A DNA stretch of 43,421 nt from Leptolyngbyaceae cyanobacterium RU_5_1 (GCA_012034055.1 JAAUSG010000014.1:1-43421), one strand, 5' to 3'; shown: positions 25,714-35,921, counted from the first letter of the stretch. The notes: a model not told the origin generated them from the letters alone. A program made the numbers and translations.

Positions 25714-28146
25714 TTACTCGTTGATGATCAGCAAATAGGGGTAGTCTGTGGCGGTTACCGTTAGTTCCATAGAGTTTTCACGCCGCCGATCGATGGTTAC
25801 GGGAATGGTGCGATCGCCCAGCGGGTCGTACACTTCGACTGATTTTGCATTTCCATTCAGTCCTGAAACTTTCAGGGTGTATTGTTCGGGAGGTAAATCC
25901 TGGGTGACATCGCGCGTCATCACGTAGTAGGGAATCACGAACCGCTTGCTGTTGACCTGATACGGGAGGAAGGCAAACACGTCTCGGTTATACAGGTCAG
26001 GATTGGCTTCCGTACCCGTACCGTCGCCTTTGAACTGGGTGTGGTTATGGGTGTCCATAATCCACTCCAGGTTAACAGGGCGTGTGGTTTTCAGGTTGGG
26101 ATCCAGTTGCTCTTGCATTTTGGCGGTGATGCGTCCAGTCACTTGCAGAGCCGGAGAGACGTAGGGGCGATCGTCGGTGGGGTAGGTGCTGTTTGAGGCG
26201 GTGTAGTTGAGGAAATTATCCTGCACCATGCCGAAGGACAAATCGCCTCTGGCTGCCGAGAATAACTGCAGTTTAGTGACGCCTTTGTTGAGGTAGAAGG
26301 TGTAGTAGCGGGCCGTGGTTTTTGCTTTGAGTTCCAACGCCGCCTCACGGTCGGTAATGCCGTTTGAGTTGGGGGGAATGCCCACTTCTGTCACCCAGAC
26401 TTCGGTTGGCACGACGCGATCGCCAATCTTGCGTGCGTAGCGTCCGTGGGCGTCTTTGGCGATGTAGCTGGTGAGGGGGCCGGCATCCCGAATCAGGGTT
26501 TCGGTTTGCAAGGCAGTGCCGTAATACTCCGGGAACAGCGCAGAGTAGTTGGGGATAAAAGTGGTTGGATCGCCCAACGCATTCAGTTTGGTGCTGACTC
26601 GTTCGTCTTTGGGAAAGGTTTTGCGACCCGCATAGGGATGTTTGTTGAGCGCGGTGATGCGCTCCGGTGTGGAGGAGGAAGCTGGCCAGGGGATAGTGTT
26701 AGCAAAGCCGTTGCCGAATTGAACGCCTGAAAATTGAGTCGGGTGGGTCGTGGCGTAATTCGCTGTTGCGTTGACTAACTCACCCCAGATGCTGCGCTGG
26801 TCGTAGGTGTAGGGATCGGGGTCGTAGTAGTTGTTAATAGAAAGGAACTGAGTGCCAAAGGTTAACTCGTTCCAAATCTCCATGTCAAACCCTTTATCTG
26901 CATGGTTGGCCGTTCCCAAAGCGTCGGTAACAAAGTTCGCGATCGTGCCGACGTAGCGCTGCCAGCCTGCGATCGTTTCGGTGTTGTCGGCGCTGCCTGG
27001 GACTGAAAAGGGGCGATATTTCAGGGTTGCCATTGGCACGTTACTGCCAGCCGCGATCGCCTTGGGCAGCGGTTTCGAGAGGGTGACCGTGTTGCCGTTG
27101 ATGGCCGTAATTAATGCCTCGGCGGCCCAATAGCCAGACAGGTTACTCAGACCGCTCCGACCCAGCACTAAACCCCTGGTATCGTTTAAGCGCAGGGTGG
27201 TGGAACCGGCAGGGGCAGCTTCTGCTACGGTGCGACTGAACATGCGCAGTGGGGTTGGCACTCCCTGGTGCGCATTGAGCAGAATCAGAGGACGAACGCC
27301 CCACTGTTTGCAAGCCTCCAGAATGGCACGCAGTCGGGTGGGATTGCTGAGTTTGGTTTCATCGTCGTAGTTGAGGTTTGCCCAGCCAATTTCGATGCGT
27401 GCATTACGAATGCCATGTTTGGCCAGCATCTGAATCACTAAGTTGGGATCAATCGTGTTGTTATAGTTCAGATCCAGCACCATTCCCACCCCATTCAGGA
27501 GTGTGGTGGCAGGCACCGTTTCGCTGTAAGCACGCCAGGGCTGCAGCCAGTGGGAGTGCGCCCCAAACCTAACGTCGGTGAAGTAAGTGGGATTAGTGGG
27601 GTCGCTCTCGCGGATGACTCCTTTCCCCTGCGCGATCACCAGGGTTGCATTCGTCGGAGCGTTCAAGTTCACGAAGAGGGTCTCCGTGTTTTCCGAAATC
27701 AGATCGCCCATAATCGGGACGGCGATCGTTTTGCGAGTTTCGCCCGGGTTGAAGGTCAAAGTGCCGCTTGCCGCTGTGTAATCACTGCCCACCGTAGCCG
27801 TACCATCCGCCGTCGCATAATTCACGGTTACGGTTTGTGTGCTGGAGGTGGACAGGGAAACCGTGAACGTGAGGTTGCTAATACCGCTGTTTCCCTCAGT
27901 CAGCGTTGGATCATCGATGGATAGGGCTGAACCAGCGGCAGCCGTTTGAACGGACGCCGCAGGCGAGATAGATGGTGATCTTGAGGACGCTCCATTGGAA
28001 AACGAATCAGCACTGCTGAGGCTGGTGAAACGGTCAGATGGATTGAGTGGGTCAGGGGCGATCGCGCGGCTGAAGGATGCGGGATCGGTTGTCAGCGTCA
28101 CCGCTCTTGGGAATTCGGGACTGTTCACGAAGGGGTTGATCACCAT
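25714..28146 (-). CDS. Calx-beta domain protein with a clan-A glycoside hydrolase-like domain
   Basis: 810 aa. After a Ser-rich start without a classic signal peptide, a Calx-beta repeat is clear (LTEGNSGISNLTFTVSLS, VNYATADGTATVGSDY, NPGETRKTIAVPI). It binds calcium in other proteins. The rest is a TIM-barrel-like hydrolase: HGIRNARIEIGW, GVRPLILLNAHQG, GFDMEIWNELTFG with the likely acid/base Glu, and EVWVTEVGIPPNSNG with the likely nucleophile Glu. A beta-rich C-terminal domain follows. Secretion by a type I-like route is possible because Calx-beta proteins often use it, but no exporter is nearby. The substrate is unknown. Confidence 0.75.
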   Translation of the reverse strand: MVINPFVNSPEFPRAVTLTTDPASFSRAIAPDPLNPSDRFTSLSSADSFSNGASSRSPSISPAASVQTAAAGSALSIDDPTLTEGNSGISNLTFTVSLSTSSTQTVTVNYATADGTATVGSDYTAASGTLTFNPGETRKTIAVPIMGDLISENTETLFVNLNAPTNATLVIAQGKGVIRESDPTNPTYFTDVRFGAHSHWLQPWRAYSETVPATTLLNGVGMVLDLNYNNTIDPNLVIQMLAKHGIRNARIEIGWANLNYDDETKLSNPTRLRAILEACKQWGVRPLILLNAHQGVPTPLRMFSRTVAEAAPAGSTTLRLNDTRGLVLGRSGLSNLSGYWAAEALITAINGNTVTLSKPLPKAIAAGSNVPMATLKYRPFSVPGSADNTETIAGWQRYVGTIANFVTDALGTANHADKGFDMEIWNELTFGTQFLSINNYYDPDPYTYDQRSIWGELVNATANYATTHPTQFSGVQFGNGFANTIPWPASSSTPERITALNKHPYAGRKTFPKDERVSTKLNALGDPTTFIPNYSALFPEYYGTALQTETLIRDAGPLTSYIAKDAHGRYARKIGDRVVPTEVWVTEVGIPPNSNGITDREAALELKAKTTARYYTFYLNKGVTKLQLFSAARGDLSFGMVQDNFLNYTASNSTYPTDDRPYVSPALQVTGRITAKMQEQLDPNLKTTRPVNLEWIMDTHNHTQFKGDGTGTEANPDLYNRDVFAFLPYQVNSKRFVIPYYVMTRDVTQDLPPEQYTLKVSGLNGNAKSVEVYDPLGDRTIPVTIDRRRENSMELTVTATDYPYLLIINE

Positions 28147-28804
28147 AAAAATCCATCCTCCATCAGATGATTAGCTGGTAAGCGCCTAAACCACGTTCAG
28201 CTCGAAATCTGTAGCTTTCCCTTCAGAAAAACTCCAGGTCTGGACGTGGACAAGGTTTAAACACACTCAAATTCCACAGCAACTGAATGCAGGCTCTGCA
28301 ACATACAGCTCTGCAATGCCGACATGAGATGAACCCAAGTTCAAGGTGAAATAAGCAACCGATTCAGATGGATGAAATCAATTGCTGAATCAGGCTCTTC
28401 AGCAACAGTTGATTTCATCCGCTGCCGGATATTTCGCTCACTGAAACGGATCGAATGAACGTTGATGAATTTGCTTGTCAAAATCGATGTTGGCACCGTA
28501 CTATCGACTGCTCAAAACCAGCCCTACAGATGCACCCAGGACTTACGCAAACCTCGGAGGTTTAACCCAGAATCAAGCATTGTGCCGAACGATAGTAACT
28601 TAAACCTCCGAGGTTTTAGTCAAAAGAGCTGACATTATAGTCATTCAACAATTGCATTTTGCAGTAGTAGAATTCCCTGATTTGAAGAGATGATGAAGCT
28701 TGCAAAATGCTAAACCTTGCTCTTGCCAGATGAGAGCTTATGGGATTGCTGCTTTTGTAATCAATAGGTTATGTGCTAATCCGCCGACTGGCACAAGGAA
28801 ACGT
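28147..28804. other. Intergenic region with several inverted repeats
   Basis: 658 nt without a gene. I see GGATGAAATCAA-TTGCTGAA (28370-28389) facing its complement at 28398-28420; a 17-bp perfect pair AAACCTCGGAGGTTTAA at 28549-28565 and its complement at 28600-28617; and GCATTTTGCA (28654-28663) facing TGCAAAATGC (28701-28710). The middle pair is preceded by ACTTACGC, a common edge of cyanobacterial repeats. Confidence 0.5.
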
Positions 28805-29670
28805 TTACTTTGCACTGCAGCACTTCACCAGTGGTTGGGCAGCAAGCTGCTCAAGACCCACGGATTTCAGGAGCGCGTTCCATTCAGCCAGAACCGCTGA
28901 ATCGGTTGAGTTTGTGAGCCGCTGTTCTGCCAAAGAGGTGATGGCATCGTACCAAAACCGTTTTCAATGTAGAGCGCTGTCTGCTGTTGAGGAGAGACTT
29001 GCTTGAGGCGATCGATCAGGGCAGGCTTTGGATTGACTCGTTCTACCCAACCTTCCACGAACACAAGCGGCAGCAGGTTGAATGAGTCACTGCTTGACAA
29101 ACCAGTATTGGGAACTTTAGCAGAGTTAGAGAAGCAGTCAGCTTTGCCTTTGACTTTCAAATACCAGTGGTGCAGTTTGCCCGTCTGCAGAGCAGCACCA
29201 TTGGCAGGTAGCTGGATGCTTACGATCCCAGGCGTTTGAGGGGGTGTGACCGTCGTCTTGTATAGATCCTGTTCCTGTTCATCCTGTAACGTAAATTCAA
29301 CTGAATCAATCGATTGGTTGGTGTAGGGAATATAGAACCAAAAGGTTGGGCGTTCAGCGGTTGTTAGTCCCCAAACACTGGTTACCTCTTGAGTAGACGA
29401 TTTCTCTTTGTACTCAGGCACTAACGCGGCAAGATTATCCAATAAGTCATCCCGTGTCGCTTTTGCTAACGTCAAACAGCCCCGCGAAGCCGCCGATGAA
29501 CGAATACCGGGTGCGCGTCGATTGGGTGGTTTGGGAAACCCTCCCCGTGCTGCAAGGGTGAGGGGAGACGGCTTGGGGTTGCTCTGTGTCTGTCTGGCAA
29601 CACTGATGTTTCCCGTGAGGACGATCGCGATCGCCAGAGACACAGAGGTAAACAATCGAAACGCTTTCAT
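28805..29670 (-). pseudogene. DUF928 family secreted protein, frameshifted near its C-terminus
   Basis: About 288 aa when repaired. A signal peptide (RLFTSVSLAIAIVLTGNISVA) leads to the family blocks RRAPGIRSSAASRGC, LVPEYKEKSSTQEVTSVWGLTTAERPTFWFYIPY, and LHHWYLKVKGKADC. In the AAAA run 28954-28957 one base is missing; the other frame then reads FWYDAITSLAEQRL and ends GLEQLAAQPLVKCCSAK at 28805, the usual DUF928 end. It starts 7 nt after the CHAT-CHASE2 gene ends, so the two are in one operon, an association often seen in cyanobacteria. Function unknown. Confidence 0.85.
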
Positions 29671-29677
29671 GGGGGTT

Positions 29678-32088
29678 TTACTCCTGAGGAACCGTACTCA
29701 ATGATTGCCGTCGAGCCAACAGGACACGGTAAGCAACAACACTGCTACTGCTGGCAAGTTGGGATAGGGCAGCAGGCACAAGCGGAACCCAACCGCCAAA
29801 TTGAACCAGTAAACCCAGGCAGATGCTATACAGGATCGCGATCGCCATCCCACTGGCCAAACTTAAATAGGGAAATCGGCGCAGGTAGAACACCAGCAGT
29901 CCACCCACAATAGACCACCCGCCCATCCAGATCACCTCTGCCCAGAAGGGCATTGCCCATAGTAGAGGACGACCATCTAAGACGGCACTGATCAGTTGAC
30001 TGGTCATCTGAGCTTGCAACATCACGCCTGGAATCTCTTGAGCTGAACCCTGTTCGCTGCGGTAGGGGGTCGAAGAATAGTCCTTAAAGCTGCTTGCGGT
30101 CGTGCCGATGATTACAATCCGGTTTTTCACATTATCAATCGTGAGTCCGTCGGCGAGTGCTTTTCCTAAGCTGATCCGAGGGGCAATTTCGTCAGGGGTG
30201 CTAGAGGAACTGTAGTTTTCGGGCGAACGGTAGTTCAACAAGATCTGGTATCCTCGTCCATCAATGTTGAAATATCCTCCAATGGGAAACTCGATCGCTT
30301 TAATCAGTGTACGGCCAAGCTGCCAGTTCCCCTCGGGTGTGAACTGCAGGGTAATTCCTTTGGTTTGCAAGTAGTGCAGCGCCAGGGAAACACTCAGTGA
30401 GTAGTCAGCGGGGCAGATGGATGACGGCTCCATGGTCAGCAAGTGGCGACGCACAATCCCATCTTGATCGGGAACTGTGTCGCTGAAGCCGAGCCGGTTA
30501 AGAGCTTGATCAGCAGGGATTTCGGGCGGAGGCTTCATGCCAAGATCCCCGGAATTTGGGTTATCTCTCTGGCAAACAGCAACCAGGTGATCGCTCTGTT
30601 TCAGTTCGGTAGCGAGTGTTGGAAATTGCTCTCCAACGGGATCTCTCCGATAAATATCTAATCCAATCACCGCAGGCTGGAGGCGTTTCAGTTTTTCCAG
30701 CAGATGGGAGAGCGATCGGTTTGATAACGAAATGTCGCGTGGCTTTTTGGAGTCTTGTTGATTCTGGTCGTTGACATCTTTCTCGGTCACCTCAATCACC
30801 AGCAGGCGGGTATCTTGCGGTTCTTTGGGACGCAACTGGATGAGCTGATCAAATGCCTGCAGCTCGAACCGGTGTAGAACTCCCAGATAGCGCACTCCTG
30901 CGAGTAAGCCAGTGACAACTATGCTAACTAGAAGCACCCAAAGCAGCTTTAGTTTTGGTGCAGGAGGTGGGGAGGATGGGGAGGATGAGGGGGATAGGGG
31001 GAATGGGCGCTTTAGTTCTTGCCAGGTGGGCGGAGTTTCTGCTGGATGCTGGCAAATGACGGGCAGCCAGGTGGCACAGGGGAATTGTCCTTCTAGCCCT
31101 TGCAGCCGTTGGCGTGCCTCCTTAACCGCCAAATATAGCGGGACTTCTGCCTGGGAATAGGCGGACAGGAAGTATTTCAAAATTCTTGAGCGACGCGATC
31201 GGGCACGGGTTCTCGCATCACAATCAACTGCGGAATCTGCAAATACGCCAGCTCTCGCGCCAACCCCAACCCATCGCAAGAGTTGAAGATGGCCAGTTTC
31301 AACCCCCGTTCTACCGCCTTTTCCAGCGCATGTTTTAACTGGCTAATGGTGAGACTCTCAGTTTGATTGAGATGGATCAGCCCTGCCTCATCAGCCCCTT
31401 GACTGGCGCTGTGTCCGGCAAAGAACAAGATCTCCCAACTTTGCTCCCAGAGCTGGTCACTGAGATCTTGGCGCTCTGGTTCCACTAAAAAAGTGACATC
31501 AGCATCGGAGAGTTGCTCTAGAACAGCCCGATCTTTCTGGATGTCAATTCCCTTGCTGTTTCCCAAAATTGCCAGGATACGAACCGTTGAACTAGGGGTT
31601 GAGGTCCGTCCAGGTTGCTGACTAAAGTCGAGGGGACTCAATGCAATTTCGGCTTTCGGGTATCGTTCCATCAAGTCCCAAAGATGCCAGGGCAGCCGCC
31701 GCAATTGCGGATCGTCAGATTGAATAACAGCCCGGATGACATCGGTAGGCTCTAACTGTTCTAGCCACTTCTCTCGAATGCGGCGAAACGATCGCGCATC
31801 CAGCCACTCATTAAAGCGATCGCGCAGTTGCCGTGCCGCTACATCACAGTCTTCAACTGTTACTTGAGGACTGACTGCCTTGGGTAACCCAACTGGGCGA
31901 CCTGGAAAGTCCAAACTGCGATAGATGGTTTGCCAGCGGTTGTAGTGTTGTGGGATGTCTGAATCTGGGGGAAGCTCACCCGTAATCTCGATCGCAGATG
32001 GAGCATTATCCTCGCCAATTTGAAGCGTAACAGGACATCCCTGCTCAACATTTCCCCGTCCCAGTTTCAAAACGACCAACCTGCCCAC
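29678..32088 (-). pseudogene. CHAT-CHASE2 membrane protein, frameshifted in the middle
   Basis: About 803 aa when repaired. Residues 1-303 end in a CHAT domain, a caspase-like fold: H226 in LFFAGHSASQG and C271 in AIFNSCDGLGLARELA form the catalytic dyad. The frame stops at VAQEF in the AAAA run 31179-31182; the next frame continues LKYFLSAYSQAEVPLYLAVKEA, which is the expected run-on of CHAT. A Pro/Ser-rich linker, one membrane helix (about 381-402) and a periplasmic CHASE2 sensor domain follow (FELQAFDQLIQLRP, VIGLDIYRRD, RIVIIGTTASSFKD), then membrane helices at the end. Such proteins probably sense an external signal and use the cytoplasmic protease. One operon with DUF928. Confidence 0.85.
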
Positions 32089-32243
32089 TTTAAGCGCTCC
32101 TTAGACACCCCAACATTATGGCTAGCTAAAAGCTTTTAGCATGGTTCCTTGAATTGCATCTTTCCACACTATTTCCAGAATTGTGATAGCCCTCTGTTCA
32201 TCTCCTACGACCCACTCCCGCCGCTTATGCAGCAGATTGCCTG

Positions 32244-32304
32244 CATCCCTTCACCTCTTCATCCCTTCATCCCTTCATCCCTTCACCCCTTCACCCCTTC
32301 ACTC
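32244..32304. repeat. Short tandem repeat (CCCTTCAT/CCCTTCAC)
   Basis: An 8-nt unit CCCTTCAT or CCCTTCAC occurs about seven times in a row, with small variations, 50 nt upstream of mnmA. Such arrays can change length by slippage. Confidence 0.7.
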
Positions 32305-32355
32305 CAAGTGTTAGCCTAGAAATGTTTCTATCTCAAACGTTTAAACATTTCGTCC

Positions 32356-33405
32356 ATGAACAAAGTTGTAGTGGGACTCTCTGGTGGAGTCGATAGTTCA
32401 ACCGCTGCGGCAATCCTACATCAGCAAGGGTATGAGGTCGTGGGTTTAACCTTATGGCTGATGAAGGGGAAGGGGCAGTGCTGCTCGGAAGGCATGGTGG
32501 ATGCCGCACAGTTGTGTGACCAGTTGGGCATTCCCCATCACATTGTGGACAGCCGCGAGGTGTTTGAGAAGAACATTGTGGATTATCTGGTGAGTGGTTA
32601 TAGTGACGGGATTACCCCGCTGCCCTGTTCCCAGTGCAATAAAGCCGTGAAGTTTGGGCCGATGCTGCACTACGCCAATCAGGAATTGGGTTGCGATCGC
32701 GTTGCTACTGGACACTATGCTCGTATTCGATATGACGAAGCCACCGGACGCTATCAGCTCCTTCGTGCCGTAGACCGCTCCAAGGATCAATCCTATTTTC
32801 TCTACGATCTGCCCCAGCATGTCCTGGCTCACGTCCTATTTCCACTGGGTGAATCCCCTAAAACAGAAACTCGTCGAATTGCAGCGGAGTTTGGGTTACA
32901 TACGGCCAGTAAGCCCGAAAGTCAGGATCTTTGCCTGGTAGAGGCCAATGGCTCCATGCGGGCGTTTCTAGACAAATACATTCCACCGCAGCAGGGCGAA
33001 ATTGTGGATCAGACCGGCACGGTGCTGGGCTACCACGAAGGCGTCCATCACTACACAATTGGACAGCGCAAAGGATTGGGAATTGCCCACAGTGAGCCAC
33101 TCTATGTCGTCGCACTGGATGCGGTGCAGAATCGGGTAGTTGTGGGCGATCGCGCCGACACCCTTGCGTCCGAATGCACAGTTCAACGAGTGAATTGGGT
33201 TTCAATGACCGCGCCCTCTGCTCCGATCCGAGCTGATGTGCAAATCCGCTATCGGGCCGCTGCAGTTCCGGCAACGGTGATTCCGCTCGACGATGCACAA
33301 GTGCGGATAGTATTCGACCAGCCCCAGTCCAGCATTACCCCAGGCCAAGCAGCCGTCTGGTATGAAGGTGAAACGCTCTTGGGTGGCGGTGTGATTGTTA
33401 GATGA
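32356..33405 (+). CDS. mnmA: tRNA-specific 2-thiouridylase
   Basis: 349 aa enzyme that puts sulfur on uridine 34 of tRNAs for Lys, Glu and Gln. PP-loop ATP site GLSGGVDSS near the start; the catalytic cysteines are in PLPCSQCNK and in [14 protein letters not shown] and DQSYFLYDL are family signatures, and the C-terminal [11 protein letters not shown] block is present. Length as expected. A tandem 8-nt repeat lies just upstream. The 38-bp palindrome downstream may end the transcript. Confidence 0.95.
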   Translation: MNKVVVGLSGGVDSSTAAAILHQQGYEVVGLTLWLMKGKGQCCSEGMVDAAQLCDQLGIPHHIVDSREVFEKNIVDYLVSGYSDGITPLPCSQCNKAVKFGPMLHYANQELGCDRVATGHYARIRYDEATGRYQLLRAVDRSKDQSYFLYDLPQHVLAHVLFPLGESPKTETRRIAAEFGLHTASKPESQDLCLVEANGSMRAFLDKYIPPQQGEIVDQTGTVLGYHEGVHHYTIGQRKGLGIAHSEPLYVVALDAVQNRVVVGDRADTLASECTVQRVNWVSMTAPSAPIRADVQIRYRAAAVPATVIPLDDAQVRIVFDQPQSSITPGQAAVWYEGETLLGGGVIVR

Positions 33406-33489
33406 ATGGAACACCGTTATGGGAACGAACATAACAGGTGTGTTTCTATCAATAAAATATGAACGGACGTGGCCCCAAAATGTTGTTTT

Positions 33490-33527
33490 CGTCTGTAGGG
33501 ACGTTATATATAACGTCCCTACAGACG
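33490..33527. terminator. Perfect 38-bp palindrome between convergent genes
   Basis: CGTCTGTAGGGACGTTATA (33490-33508) is followed at once by its exact complement TATAACGTCCCTACAGACG (33509-33527). It lies between mnmA and the convergent ATPase gene, suiting a bidirectional terminator. A degenerate copy is at 42780-42807. Confidence 0.65.
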
Positions 33528-33596
33528 TTTAACTTCCTGCAATGCTACGTCAAGAGGGAGGTGTCATTGTGAATACTGCTTCTGTTGGTAATCCAC

Positions 33597-34967
33597 TCAT
33601 TCCTCATTCTTCAATTCTCGCGCTTCTGCCAGAATTGGAGTCACGTCAAACCAGGATTCGCCGCGATCGCGATACTCAAACACCAACCGACTGCGAATCA
33701 ATGTCTGGTAGCCCTGATCGCCGCTCACTTTCTTGCGTCGCCGGACCTGACGCAACAACTCCCACTCCTGATCCGACACCGGCATCACCATCTCATTGCG
33801 ACGAGACCGGATCACCTCTTCCAGGGTTTCGGATTTCAGCGGCAACTGCCTGCCCTTTTTGATCCAATCGTTCAACATCCGCAGTAGGTCACGGACGTGT
33901 CCCCCGCTAGCGCAGCACAGGCGATCCAGAGCCTCCGGCTGGTCAAATACCTCATGAATCTTCTCCAACCGCTGATCGGCATCCAGATCGGGAAATGCCC
34001 GTGCCAACACCATCTGACGCAATAGGGCCATGCCGTCCTCACAGGTGCTGCCATCCTGGAACTGGATGGGCACCATTGGCAGCACCTTGGGTTCTTCGTA
34101 GCGCTGGGTCAAGTTGCCGTACTCGCTGGAAAATTTGAGCGCCAGCGGCATTGTATAAACTAAATGACAGCTTAACCGGGTCAAACATTCGCTCTGGTCG
34201 ATAAACAGATACTCCTGCTGAGGCCGCCCGAAGGACTTTGCCCGATTGTCCACCCGGTCCAGATTATCGACAATGACCACCAGCCCTTTTTTGCCCAGTC
34301 GCTTGAGTTGTGCGATCGCGGGTTCCAGCAGTTCTTGATTAATCGCATCCAGCAGCTTGTTCTTCTGGGGTCCCAGATACTGGTTGAGCCGCTCCCGCAA
34401 GGTCTGGTCATTCTTCGCCACCACCGTCAACTCGGCAATTCCTGCCGATAGCGACATCTCACCGCTGCTGCTCAACTCTGCTTCCAATCCCGGCAATTTG
34501 GCTTTCGCCTTCAGATCAATTTCCGTCATCAGCACTTTCATCGTACTGTCCAACAACGCCCGAAACCCTTTTGCTTGAGGGCTGACTTTGGCTTTCTCCA
34601 GGCTCTCACTGACCCGTTTCGCGATCGCCAGCAACACATCCCCAATATCCACATCTGCCATTTCCAGGTCTTCACTGGACTCAAAATAGACGACGTGAAA
34701 CCCCTCCTGCTCCAGTTCTGCCTTCAACCGCAGCAACTCCGTCGATTTGCCACAGCCAATATGCCCCGTAAACAACACACAGGTTGGAGCATCCGGCGAA
34801 AAGAACGTGATGTTATCCTTCAGCTCCTGGATAATCTTGCCGCCCCGAACCGACGAAAAATCAATATAAACCTTGTGATCCTCTGGATTGCCCGTAACCA
34901 ATGTCCGGCTTGGGTTCGTCGCCTGAAAAAATGTTCTGACATCAACCGTCATCTTTTTCGCACTCAT
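33597..34967 (-). CDS. P-loop ATPase of unknown role (AAA/STAND-like)
   Basis: 456 aa. A Walker A motif GHIGCGKST (68-76) follows a block of 50 residues typical of this family (YIDFSSVRGGKIIQELKDNI). A predicted helical, coiled insertion (about 110-220) precedes Walker B, KGLVVIVDNLDRVDNRA, and the C-terminal part holds a winged-helix-like stretch (HVRDLLRMLNDWIKKGRQLPL). Proteins of this kind are found beside effectors in cyanobacterial signalling or conflict loci, but no effector is fused here. The ATG at 34967 has no strong competitor. Neighbours are mnmA (convergent) and tRNA-Leu. Confidence 0.75.
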   Translation of the reverse strand: MSAKKMTVDVRTFFQATNPSRTLVTGNPEDHKVYIDFSSVRGGKIIQELKDNITFFSPDAPTCVLFTGHIGCGKSTELLRLKAELEQEGFHVVYFESSEDLEMADVDIGDVLLAIAKRVSESLEKAKVSPQAKGFRALLDSTMKVLMTEIDLKAKAKLPGLEAELSSSGEMSLSAGIAELTVVAKNDQTLRERLNQYLGPQKNKLLDAINQELLEPAIAQLKRLGKKGLVVIVDNLDRVDNRAKSFGRPQQEYLFIDQSECLTRLSCHLVYTMPLALKFSSEYGNLTQRYEEPKVLPMVPIQFQDGSTCEDGMALLRQMVLARAFPDLDADQRLEKIHEVFDQPEALDRLCCASGGHVRDLLRMLNDWIKKGRQLPLKSETLEEVIRSRRNEMVMPVSDQEWELLRQVRRRKKVSGDQGYQTLIRSRLVFEYRDRGESWFDVTPILAEARELKNEE

Positions 34968-35005
34968 GACGAAGCCCTAGCCCCTAATTTCTAGCCCCTC
35001 CTAAA

Positions 35006-35087
35006 TGCGGATGAAAGGACTTGAACCTTCACTTCTTGCGAAACTAGAACCTAAATCTAGCGCGTCTACCAATTCCGCCACATCCGC
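35006..35087 (-). tRNA. tRNA-Leu (anticodon UAG)
   Basis: 82 nt. On the minus strand the acceptor arms GCGGATG and CATCCGC pair, with A as discriminator. The D arm is TGGCGGAATTGGTAGACGCGC, the anticodon stem CTAGA-TCTAG encloses TTTAGGT with anticodon TAG, a long class II variable arm follows, and the T arm is AAGG-TTCAAGT-CCTT. The CCA end is not encoded. The large variable arm and the identity of A73 fit leucine. Confidence 0.92.
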
Positions 35088-35235
35088 TTGAATCTAGCTC
35101 AACCATCATAACAAGACTGGTAGGTGATAGATCGATTCAGTAAAGACTTACCTTGGTAAATGGTTTTGTCCTGACGTTTTTTCATCTTTGGCACCTTTTG
35201 GCAAGAGGGGAGCTAATTTGCAAGAGGTCTACTGT

Positions 35236-35607
35236 TCATCGGTTTAGTTCAACTTGACAAGGGCTGTAGTCGGAGCAACTGACGGCTTCATCGGTTAAGG
35301 CTGTTGTTGGGTGGACTGCACACTTAAGGTAAGCGTTGCTGCTGAAAAACTGGCAGCTTCGACAGGGAATTCCCAAGGGTTGTTTGAGAGATACCCTTTT
35401 CTGCATGAATTTCGGCAGTTCTCGGTCTAAAGACGTGACGATCGCCCAAACAATTGCAAAGCAGATAGGAATCAGAAGTAGGGACGCCTCAGTAGAAATA
35501 ACAGACTGATTCGACCGCATCCCAACTGAATTTCTTGGATCAGTTTGGACTGGAACTGTGCTCAGTGTTGCTTCAACTCTAATTGCTTCGACTCTAACGG
35601 TTTCCAT
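35236..35607 (-). CDS. Cyanobacterial membrane protein with a C-terminal cysteine cluster
   Basis: 123 aa from ATG 35607; the GTG just before it is less likely. One membrane helix (LLLIPICFAIVWAIVTSL), then a short basic region and a conserved-looking cysteine pattern (PCRSCQFFSSNAYLKCAVHP, ALTDEAVSCSDYSPC). The cysteines could bind a metal or an iron-sulfur cluster. Not recognised as a named family; single gene upstream of the GH13 gene, pointing away from it. Confidence 0.65.
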   Translation of the reverse strand: METVRVEAIRVEATLSTVPVQTDPRNSVGMRSNQSVISTEASLLLIPICFAIVWAIVTSLDRELPKFMQKRVSLKQPLGIPCRSCQFFSSNAYLKCAVHPTTALTDEAVSCSDYSPCQVELNR

Positions 35608-35921
35608 CACTCCATTCGTGCTCCCAAACCTCTATCGTTGTCAAACAACCATTGCCAACTAAGGCTAGCCTGATTGAACCAGCATAATCTCTATCCGAGG
35701 GTAAGCCTGGATCCGTAAGTTAGTCATCTTGAAGAATGAGATTTTTACCATTCCTTGATGTTTCGTTGACTACGGTCAAATTGGTTTTCTGCATCTTTTC
35801 GGATGGGGTGTGAAGCAATCTCAGCCTAAAGCACTATATCCTTAGCTAGATGCTTTAAATCGTCTGAAGACTGGAAAATGCCATTATTCTGCAACAGCAC
35901 AAAACCTACTTAAGGAGTTTT
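35608..35921. other. Upstream region of the GH13 gene
   Basis: Divergent promoter region without a gene. Just before the GH13 start is the ribosome site AAGGAG (7 nt before the ATG). No other structure stands out. Confidence 0.45.

Noticed and set aside
31179-31182. Programmed -1 frameshifting at GAATTTTGA, seen in both GT61 and CHAT-CHASE2
   Set aside because: The slippery site is not of a known type, runs of four T are too short for the usual slippage, and no stem-loop follows; a lost base is simpler.
33542-33862. Open frame starting after the 38-bp palindrome
   Set aside because: It lies opposite the ATPase coding region and has low-complexity Pro/Thr content typical of antisense reading.
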